Positions 6,312 to 12,077 of a stretch of 15,023 bases of DNA are shown here, piece after piece. The stretch comes from Desulfobia sp. (lineage in GTDB: Bacteria; Desulfobacterota; Desulfobulbia; Desulfobulbales; SURF-16). The stretch spans positions 1 through 15,023 of the forward strand of contig JAUWDC010000002.1 of assembly GCA_030608985.1 (NCBI GenBank), given 5' to 3'. Both the position numbers and the translations under genes were made by a program. The first letter of the stretch is position 1; each line of letters opens with the position of its first letter. The notes below the pieces were generated by a model. The model was not told the DNA's origin. It made no database searches and saw nothing but the letters and a program-made list of their open reading frames with translations.

Positions 6312-7982
6312 ATGAAAACTATAACAGTTCCCAGCAAGGAACAGGAATATCTTAAGATTTTTCAAAAGGTCACCAAGCTTATCAGCATGGTACTTGACCC
6401 CCAGCAGGTTATGGACATGGTCGTTCACCGTCTTCCTGAGATTCTGGATGTTGATGCGGCCACTATAAGGCTGCTTGACAGTAGCACTAACACTTTTGTC
6501 ATGGGGGCTGCCCATGGCCTGTCTGATGAGTATCTTTCCCGTGGCTCCATTGACACTGAAGAATCCATGGAGATGATTATGAGTGGAAATCCGGTAGCTA
6601 AAACTGATCTGGCTGCTGATCCGCGTTATAAGCACAGTGCTGAGGCCGCCAGGGAGGGTATTAAAAGTGTTTTGGCCTTGCCCATTACCTTTCAGGGACA
6701 TATCATCGGTATCATGCGACTTTTGACACGAAGCCAGCGGGTTTTTACGGCCATGGAAATTTCTTTTTCCATGGCTCTGGCAGAGCAGGTTGGGGTTGCC
6801 ATCTCCAACGCCAGACTCTTTACAGAGATGGAAAACCAGGTGGATTTTCTCCAGGAAGTGAAAGAAATATCCCGACTGGTCAATTCCACCCTTAATCTGA
6901 ATGAAATTTTACAAACCATTGTTGACAAACTTCCTAAAATCATGGGAATGAAAGCCTGCACTATTCGTCTGCTCCAGCCTGAAACCAATCAGCTAGAATT
7001 GGTGGCGGCCGTAGGTCTTTCAGACGAATACTTGAAACGTGGCCAGATCAAAAGGGAAAACTCTATTTTCTGCGCGTTGAAAGGTGAACCGGTGGCAATC
7101 TATGATGCCCCCAATGATGCCCGGGTGAGATATCACGATTCTATAGTGAAAGAGGGCATCAAAAGCATTCTAGCTGTTCCCATTAAAAACGGTCCAGAGA
7201 TTATCGGGGTTCTGCGGTTGCTTACCGCCGAGCACCATTGTTTTACCACAAGTGAAGTGAATTTTGCAGCAACACTAGCTGAGGAAGGTGGCAATGCTAT
7301 TCAAAATGCTCGTACCTATCAGAAAATCAATCTTCTTTTTAACCAGATTGAGGAAAATGAACGTTTCCTCCAAGACATCCTAGATTCCTTGTGGGCCCAG
7401 CTCATTGTTTTGGATACCCAGAAACATGTCGTCATGGCCAATCGAAGATTTCTAGAAGAAAATGCCTTCACAGAAGGAGAGATCATGGGACGGCCTTACA
7501 ACCTCATTTCACCTTGGGGTATTTCTGATGATAATATGTGTCCGGTTGACCAGATTCTGTCCAGCGGTGAGAAGACAACCAACACTATTCATAGAGTTAA
7601 GGAAGGAAATGATCAGTGGCTGGAGCAGTCTATTTATCCAATATTAGACGACAAGGGCAAGGTGGAGTTTGTTATTTTCTCTGTCCGAGATATAACCACC
7701 CAGCAATTATTGGAGCAGGAAAAAATGGAACGAATAAAGCTTAAAGGCATATTGGAAATAGCCGGAACTGTTGCCCATGAGTTAAATTCACCTCTCTTTG
7801 CCGCTCTAGGAACAGCCCAGCTTATGCGTGATGATATCCAGTCGGAAGCATTGCTGGAGGATTTAAATATAATTACCCGTAATATGAAGCAGATGGCTGA
7901 ACTTACCAAAAAAATGATTACCATGACTGGCTTTGAAACAAAGGATTATGTTGGTGAAGCCAAGATTGTCGAGTTAAAATAA
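6312..7982 (+). CDS. GAF-GAF-PAS-HisKA signalling protein lacking an ATPase domain
   Basis: A 556-residue cytoplasmic protein without membrane segments. Two GAF domains (about 15-165 and 185-340) are clear internal paralogues: each has a DA/KA-x-TIRLL strand, a GLSDEYL(S/K)RG motif, an REGIKS(V/I)LA(L/V)PI-like strand and G-(I/V)-(M/L)-RLLT. A PAS domain follows (about 350-470; DSLWAQLIVLDTQKHVVMAN, then SVRDIT). The HisKA segment carries an intact H-box, VAHELNSPL, with H489. The protein then ends 67 residues later with no N, G1 or G2 box of a HATPase domain. None is found in another frame downstream either, since the duplicated copy B starts 45 nt after the stop. It may be a phosphate acceptor for another kinase, a dimerising regulator, or a kinase truncated long ago. 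Similar HisKA-terminal proteins are, from memory, found in Desulfobacterota. Confidence 0.85.
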   Translation: MKTITVPSKEQEYLKIFQKVTKLISMVLDPQQVMDMVVHRLPEILDVDAATIRLLDSSTNTFVMGAAHGLSDEYLSRGSIDTEESMEMIMSGNPVAKTDLAADPRYKHSAEAAREGIKSVLALPITFQGHIIGIMRLLTRSQRVFTAMEISFSMALAEQVGVAISNARLFTEMENQVDFLQEVKEISRLVNSTLNLNEILQTIVDKLPKIMGMKACTIRLLQPETNQLELVAAVGLSDEYLKRGQIKRENSIFCALKGEPVAIYDAPNDARVRYHDSIVKEGIKSILAVPIKNGPEIIGVLRLLTAEHHCFTTSEVNFAATLAEEGGNAIQNARTYQKINLLFNQIEENERFLQDILDSLWAQLIVLDTQKHVVMANRRFLEENAFTEGEIMGRPYNLISPWGISDDNMCPVDQILSSGEKTTNTIHRVKEGNDQWLEQSIYPILDDKGKVEFVIFSVRDITTQQLLEQEKMERIKLKGILEIAGTVAHELNSPLFAALGTAQLMRDDIQSEALLEDLNIITRNMKQMAELTKKMITMTGFETKDYVGEAKIVELK

Positions 7983-8026
7983 CTTAAGTGGTATGCCCCC
8001 TTAAAGCTGTAGACTTATCGAAAGCA

Positions 8027-8111
8027 ATTGAGAACAAGCATAGTTATGTAGACGTCAGGGTGCATCCGCTACTGCATTAAAAATCTCAAGCTGCCTGAAC
8101 GTAATTGCCAT
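8027..8111 (-). pseudogene. stub of a second LysR gene
   Basis: Read on the minus strand from the ATG at 8111, the frame gives MAITFRQLEIFNAV, identical to the intact LysR start. It then runs across the deletion junction into ADAP and a stop, 17 codons in all. The DNA beyond corresponds to an internal part of the effector domain (around residues 117-130 of the intact gene). The helix-turn-helix is cut through, so no DNA-binding protein can come from it. Control of the second DoxX-like gene, if any, must rely on the intact LysR copy. Confidence 0.88.
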
Positions 8112-8234
8112 GGTGTCCTACTTTTTCGTTTCCATTCCCCTGAAGACCTCATTTAAACAAGTAAATTGCTGAATGAAGGGCAGCGGAAATCAGTTTTTAT
8201 TTCAAAAAAATTTCTGGCCTGTCTAAGAAAGATC

Positions 8235-8248
8235 GTTACTACAGTAAC
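8235..8248. promoter_or_regulatory. candidate operator palindrome, copy B
   Basis: GTTACTACAGTAAC is identical to the copy A site at 5410-5423. The sequence to its right has diverged (ACAATTCGAGC here, ACAACACGGAC in copy A). Confidence 0.4.
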
Positions 8249-8385
8249 AATTCGAGCTTTGTATTAATTCTACTAATGGTAAGTATTTTTATAATAAATT
8301 ATACTTTATACCGGTTGATTACTATAAGTAAAGTCAAGAGACATTCTTTTTTTGCTGAATGTACTCCCGGTTAAAGGATCCTCCC

Positions 8386-8443
8386 TGCTTCTTCGTGGCA
8401 CCTGGCAGATTTTTTTGTAATCCAGGATCTTTATTGAGAAGCG
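8386..8443 (+). promoter_or_regulatory. nested hairpin in the 5' leader, copy B
   Basis: Here TGCTTCTTC (8386-8394) faces TGAGAAGCG (8435-8443). Relative to copy A, a C-G pair becomes a T-G wobble and the outermost T-A becomes T-G. The last inner pair is lost, leaving about eight pairs. The inner CCTGG/CCAGG stem and its T-rich loop are unchanged. Confidence 0.35.
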
Positions 8444-8476
8444 AAAAGAAAAATCAAAGTAAAGGAGGGAAACAAA

Positions 8477-8929
8477 ATGCGTGAATGGGCAAACAACATT
8501 GATTTACATATTGTTAGTTGGATGGACAAGTACTGTCAATTTTTGATGAGAATTTCCCTTGCGCTGATCTTTATCTTGCTGGGAGCCCTGAAACCATTGG
8601 GCCTCAGTCCTGAGGAGGAACTTATAAAGAGGACAGTGTACTGGCTTCCACCGGAGGCTTTTCTACCTGTTCTGGGATTCTGGGAATTCGCAATCGGAGT
8701 GTGTTTACTCTATCGCCCCTGGCTCCGCATTGCTATCTTCCTGCTTTTCATTGAGTTGCAGGGGATTTTTCTGCCGTTAATCCTGCTTCCGGATCTCTGC
8801 TTTACCAAATTTTCGTTTGGGTCAAGTATTGAAGGGCAATATATTATCAAAAATCTCTTTCTGGTAAGTGCGGCCTTTGTCATAGGCAGTAACGTCAGGA
8901 ACGAAACAGATCATGAAAAGATGCTTTGA
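8477..8929 (+). CDS. small DoxX-like membrane protein, copy 2
   Basis: A 150-residue paralogue of the protein at 5652-6104, with 131 of 150 residues identical by hand count and no gap. The 19 changes lie mostly in the membrane segments (for example W34L, F35L, C68F, L87I, L88F, P95Q) and in the loop around 107-116. The ends, the GALKPLGLSPEEELIKRTVYW block and the SIEGQYIIKNLF block are unchanged. Mostly conservative changes with no stop or frameshift suggest it is still a functional gene. The start and ribosome binding site are the same as in copy 1. It has no intact divergent regulator of its own. Confidence 0.8.
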   Translation: MREWANNIDLHIVSWMDKYCQFLMRISLALIFILLGALKPLGLSPEEELIKRTVYWLPPEAFLPVLGFWEFAIGVCLLYRPWLRIAIFLLFIELQGIFLPLILLPDLCFTKFSFGSSIEGQYIIKNLFLVSAAFVIGSNVRNETDHEKML

Positions 8930-8967
8930 CGATTTCCTGAATTTGCCGGGAACGAGAGGCACAGAAG

Positions 8968-9007
8968 CACCAACACGTTATCATCTTCTGCTGACAGCGT
9001 GTTGGTG
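8968..9007. repeat. 10-bp hairpin at the end of copy B
   Basis: CACCAACACG (8968-8977) pairs perfectly with CGTGTTGGTG (8998-9007) around a 20-nt loop. It lies at the junction between copy B and the mutY remnant. No T-run follows on either strand, so a terminator role is uncertain. Copy A keeps only the left arm. Confidence 0.4.
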
Positions 9008-9032
9008 TTAACAACAAAGATTCATCACGAGT

Positions 9033-9254
9033 GAGGACCTTCTCTTCACCTGCTGGTGCCAGGGTTGTTATGTCCGGGAATTCTTCAACCCAGCGCAGGT
9101 AATATTCTTTTACCCGCTCCACCTGGGTCTGTTGAAGCATGATTTCAGAAACATGGATATGATATGGATCTTTTGTTCTTCGCCAGGGAAGATCCCAGCG
9201 GTTTCTGGAGTAACAGTTGAGTATTTTCCTGGAAAAATCAGCTGAGCGCATCAT
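9033..9254 (-). pseudogene. mutY: 5' fragment of mutY (adenine DNA glycosylase)
   Basis: Minus-strand codons 1-74 match the N-terminus of MutY: LPWRRTKDPYHIHVSEIMLQ, then QTQVERVKEYYLRWVEEFPD and TTLAPAGEEKVL. The catalytic glutamate (E37, in SEIMLQQTQV) is present. After KVL, where W-x-GLGYY should follow, the frame turns into unrelated residues (TRDESLLLTPTRC) and continues as junk to 8895. The helix-hairpin-helix with the catalytic Asp, the 4Fe-4S cysteines and everything up to the Nudix-like domain are missing. The start ATG (9254) is one nucleotide after the stop of the response-regulator gene, so mutY was once the next gene in that row. The 3' end survives at 1234-1494. Enzyme activity is not possible from this fragment. 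Confidence 0.88.
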
Positions 9255-9255
9255 G

Positions 9256-10695
9256 CTAATCTTTGTTACGGAAATCAGCAGATTTTATGTCATACCGGCG
9301 CATAATGCGCTGCAATGCCTGGCGTTCCATTCCACTTTTCTGGGCAGCTGCAGTCACATTGCCCTTGTGTTGGGCGAGAATATGTGAAATATAGGCGACG
9401 GAGAAGTGTTTGGTCGCTTCGGCTTTTGCATCGTTATAGGGAAGGCTGAATACCGCCTGCTGCATTGCTGAACAGTTTAATTTTCCTGTGTCTTTACGTT
9501 CAACCTCCTTCAGGGCAGCGGCATCAATGATTTTCCCGCCGGTTACAAGAATAACTCTTTTAATGATGTTTTGCAGTTCACGTACATTTCCCGGCCATTG
9601 CCGATGATAAAGATAGTCAACAGCATCAGGTGAAAACTGGAGGTCAGGCCTGTTGTATTCTTTTTTGAAAAGATCAAGAAAATGGTAGGACAAGAGGGGG
9701 ATATCCTCCTGCATTTCGTTTAAAGACGGCATGGTAATGTCTATTACATTAAGCCGATAGTACAGATCTTCACGGAATTCTCCTGACTCTATCTTTGCCT
9801 CCAGGTCCTGGTTGGTTGAGGCCACCACCCGGACATCAACCTTGATGGATTTATTCTGCCCTAACGGTTGTATTTCTTTTTCCTGGAGAACCCTGAGTAG
9901 TTTGGTCTGTATTGAAACCGGAATATCACCGATTTCATCAAGAAGGATCGTTGAATGGTTTGCTTCTTCAAAAAGGCCTTTTTTGTTAGATGTTGCACCT
10001 GTAAAGGCCCCCTTGCTGTATCCAAAAAGTTCACTCTCAAGAATTTGCTCAGGCAGGGCAGGGCAGTTCACTGTAATCATTTTATTATGCTTACGATTAC
10101 TCAGAGCATGGAGCGCTTTTGCAGCACCTTCCTTTCCGGTTCCTGAATTCCCCCTGATCAGCACGGTTGCATCCGTGTCTGCCACCAGGGCAATAAGGTC
10201 TAGGGTTTTTTTCAGGGCTGGAGATTCGCCGACAAAATCTGCTGGGAGAAGTTTGCAAACGCAAAGACGATTGTGGAGATTTCGATTGTCCCTGAGAAGT
10301 TTTGTTCTTTCAAGGCAGTGCTGAATAGTGCGGACAATGTGGTCGTTGTTGAAAGGTTTTTCCAGAAAATCATATGCCCCATCTTTCACGGCCTCAACTG
10401 CCATTTCAATGGTACCGTATCCAGTCATGATGATTGTCGAGATTGTGTCATCAAGGGCCCTGATTTCTTTTAGTAGGGTGAGGCCATCCATGTCGGGCAT
10501 TTTGATGTCGGTTACCACTACGTCAGGATTGTATTCTGCAAGGTTCTGCAGGGCATCCTGTCCGGATTGTGCCAGAAAAATATTACAATCACATTGCTTT
10601 TTTACCACGAGTTGGAGCATGTTGAGCATATCCGGCTCATCATCAACAATCAGTACGGTTGGAAGGTGTTTTGTGGGATCAGTGGTTGTTCTCAT
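9256..10695 (-). CDS. sigma54-dependent response regulator (NtrC family)
   Basis: A 479-residue regulator in the order receiver - AAA+ - Fis-type HTH. Receiver (about 10-125): phosphoacceptor D63 in VVTDIKMPD and the conserved K113 in FLEKP. AAA+ domain (about 155-375): Walker A GNSGTGKE (182-189), the sigma54-contacting GAFTGA loop (229-234), Walker B ILLDEIGD (250-257) and EFREDLYYRLNV with the arginine finger region. C-terminal HTH: GNVTAAAQKSGMERQALQRI (445-464). All parts needed for activation of RNA polymerase-sigma54 are there. No sensor kinase gene adjoins it. The HisKA-only protein 1.3 kb away on the other strand lacks an ATPase domain and belongs to the accessory block. The ATG at 10695 is preferred over the TTG just before it (10698); neither has a strong ribosome binding site. 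Confidence 0.93.
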   Translation of the reverse strand: MRTTTDPTKHLPTVLIVDDEPDMLNMLQLVVKKQCDCNIFLAQSGQDALQNLAEYNPDVVVTDIKMPDMDGLTLLKEIRALDDTISTIIMTGYGTIEMAVEAVKDGAYDFLEKPFNNDHIVRTIQHCLERTKLLRDNRNLHNRLCVCKLLPADFVGESPALKKTLDLIALVADTDATVLIRGNSGTGKEGAAKALHALSNRKHNKMITVNCPALPEQILESELFGYSKGAFTGATSNKKGLFEEANHSTILLDEIGDIPVSIQTKLLRVLQEKEIQPLGQNKSIKVDVRVVASTNQDLEAKIESGEFREDLYYRLNVIDITMPSLNEMQEDIPLLSYHFLDLFKKEYNRPDLQFSPDAVDYLYHRQWPGNVRELQNIIKRVILVTGGKIIDAAALKEVERKDTGKLNCSAMQQAVFSLPYNDAKAEATKHFSVAYISHILAQHKGNVTAAAQKSGMERQALQRIMRRYDIKSADFRNKD

Positions 10696-10778
10696 CAATA
10701 AAGTAAACAGGTTTGATTTATCACTATCAAAGCCGGAAAAGGTTCTCGTTTCTCCATTCAGTTAGTTCAGGCAGGATT

Positions 10779-10814
10779 AAAAAAGCTCTGATAACCGTTG
10801 ACGCACAGTATCAG
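10779..10814 (-). terminator. possible terminator after the phosphatase gene
   Basis: On the minus strand, CTGATA (10814-10809) and TATCAG (10793-10788) form a 6-bp stem around a 15-nt loop, followed after AGC by TTTTTT (10784-10779). The stem is short. It sits 36 nt downstream of the phosphatase stop codon and would partly separate it from the response-regulator gene. Confidence 0.4.
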
Positions 10815-10849
10815 CGGAGGAGTATTGAAACAACCTTTTTTCATGCAAA

Positions 10850-11911
10850 TTACTTCTCCTGATTTTCCAATGATGCAAGAAAGTGGAAATATATCTGGGC
10901 AAACCGTCCGGAAACAGTGTCGGCACAGGAGACGAGAAACAGGTTTTTTTCGGGGAAAAAGCCAGACAGGGACATGAATACGGAGCGGGAGATATTAGTA
11001 AGCATCTTTTCAAGAAGATTCATGTCCATGATCTCTTCTTTTATCCCGTATAGGCGGCAACTCAGAGGTCGATAATCTGCGAGCTGACATCCGTCCAGAT
11101 ATAAAGGACAAAGGATATTTTTCTTTGCATAGTGATTTTTCAGGTCTTCTTTGGAAAGGGCGGATTCATTACGAACAATAGAGCGTATCTGCTTTCCGAC
11201 ATTAACAGCCTGCTCAATGACATGCTGCCGCTGATCTGCAGTGAGTATTTTATTCATTTTGTTGCCGAGGTAAATAGCCTCGATAAACTGTAGTTCAAAA
11301 TATTGATAACACCCTTTTGAATCGTTGATCCCGCAACGGGGAGGACTGTTTTTGTACATGGAGGAAATGTTATTTTCCACCTCGCTGACAAGCGACTCGT
11401 ACTCCATGAAAAACTCGCCTAAATCAACCAGGTGACCACTTTCCAGTGATGGTTCCCTGATTGTGAGTTTTCCTGATTTTTTGCCATATTTTCGAAGCAG
11501 TTTCCATTGTGAATAGTTGCTGGCCCTGGCACTGGTGCCTTTCAGCTTTTTCTCAGCCATTTTAAGCCCAAGGCCTCGGCGAATCAGGTAACCGGTCACA
11601 AAAGTTCCCGTCCTGCCGATACCGTGACGGCAATGCACAAGTACTTTTTTGCCAAGATAGATGGCTTCATCAAGCCAGTCCAGGCCCTTCTCCAGTTCGA
11701 CCATATCCGGGGCAGTTTCATCGGGAATAGGGATATAATATACCTCGAAGCCCGATTTCTCTTCAATTTCATGTAGGTCGCAAAATTCCCCGCACAGATT
11801 GACAATAGCGCCAATTTCTTGTTTGCGAATGTAATCAAGATCGTCATAGGACATCGGTGCATGCCCTACAGCCAGATTTTCTGTGATCCAGGTCAATATA
11901 TAGTCGGACAA
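10850..11911 (-). CDS. dual-specificity protein phosphatase fused to a YkgJ-like Cys domain
   Basis: A 353-residue cytoplasmic protein. Residues 1-145 form a compact Cys-dependent phosphatase of the dual-specificity type: the P-loop VHCRHGIGRTG has nucleophile C94 and R100, and PIPDETAP supplies D64 as the likely general acid. Residues about 185-290 resemble the YkgJ (CxxCxxCC, metal-binding) family: C193 and C201 in RCGINDSKGCYQYFELQFIE, then LCPLYLDGCQLADYRPLSCR with C268, C275 and C285. Some of the family's usual cysteines are missing. The target could be a protein phosphoresidue, a phosphoinositide or a nucleotide; the sequence does not tell. The start is TTG (11911), chosen because AAGGAG lies nine nucleotides upstream and no in-frame ATG fits the domain start. 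It lies 166 nt after the PEP-synthase-like gene, on the same strand. Confidence 0.85.
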   Translation of the reverse strand: MSDYILTWITENLAVGHAPMSYDDLDYIRKQEIGAIVNLCGEFCDLHEIEEKSGFEVYYIPIPDETAPDMVELEKGLDWLDEAIYLGKKVLVHCRHGIGRTGTFVTGYLIRRGLGLKMAEKKLKGTSARASNYSQWKLLRKYGKKSGKLTIREPSLESGHLVDLGEFFMEYESLVSEVENNISSMYKNSPPRCGINDSKGCYQYFELQFIEAIYLGNKMNKILTADQRQHVIEQAVNVGKQIRSIVRNESALSKEDLKNHYAKKNILCPLYLDGCQLADYRPLSCRLYGIKEEIMDMNLLEKMLTNISRSVFMSLSGFFPEKNLFLVSCADTVSGRFAQIYFHFLASLENQEK

Positions 11912-11968
11912 AAGGGGTTACTCCTTAATTATTCAGGTGGAACCAGATAATTGGCCCAAACACCTACT

Positions 11969-12076
11969 GTAACTGTTCAGCAGTGCTTTAGATGTGGTCA
12001 AGCAGGGTTGTGAGCTATAGTTTACCTATGTAAACAAGCCTGATCGGGCACAGATGAAGTGCTGCTGAACAGTTAC
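11969..12076. repeat. 108-nt imperfect palindrome with 15-bp terminal arms
   Basis: GTAACTGTTCAGCAG (11969-11983) is matched perfectly in inverse at 12062-12076, extendable by three pairs with two wobbles. Near the centre lies a second hairpin, GTTTAC-CTAT-GTAAAC (12020-12035), and CAGG (12003-12006) can pair with CCTG (12039-12042). The right arm ends one base before the stop codon of the PEP-synthase-like gene. The form (short, terminal inverted repeats, no coding) fits a MITE-like or repetitive palindromic element. There is no T-run to support a terminator. Confidence 0.7.
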
Positions 12077-12077
12077 T

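Larger units (their letters stand above)
8112..8476 (+). promoter_or_regulatory. DoxX-like control region, copy B
   Basis: A 365-bp gap without a gene, collinear with 5286-5651. It retains the TATAAT-containing AT-rich segment, the 14-bp palindrome, the nested-hairpin leader and the AAAGGAGGG ribosome binding site. One visible change is in the AT-rich part: TTTATATTTATTAATTAC of copy A reads TTTATACCGGTTGATTAC here. Retention of all elements, although the divergent regulator gene is dead, suggests they serve the DoxX-like gene. Confidence 0.6.
8027..8995. repeat. duplicated unit, copy B
   Basis: This is a direct repeat of 4896-6168. It matches 4896-4939 at 8027-8070, then jumps to the equivalent of 5245, so 305 nt of the LysR coding region are gone. 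Two bases (CT) shared at the breakpoints suggest a microhomology deletion. The rest, including the control region, the DoxX-like gene and about 65 nt after it, is collinear with copy A. Confidence 0.9.

Noticed and set aside
4896..8995. Composite transposon made of the two duplicated units
   Set aside because: Neither unit encodes a transposase or integrase, and no terminal inverted repeats or target duplications were seen at their ends.
8895..9032. Continuation of the mutY 5' fragment to a stop at 8895
   Set aside because: After the KVL breakpoint the residues no longer resemble MutY, and the DNA belongs to the end of the duplicated copy B, including the tail of the opposite-strand DoxX-like gene.
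9812..10324. 170-codon open frame on the plus strand
   Set aside because: It is antisense to the AAA+ domain of the response regulator, with low-complexity Ser/Arg composition typical of a shadow frame.
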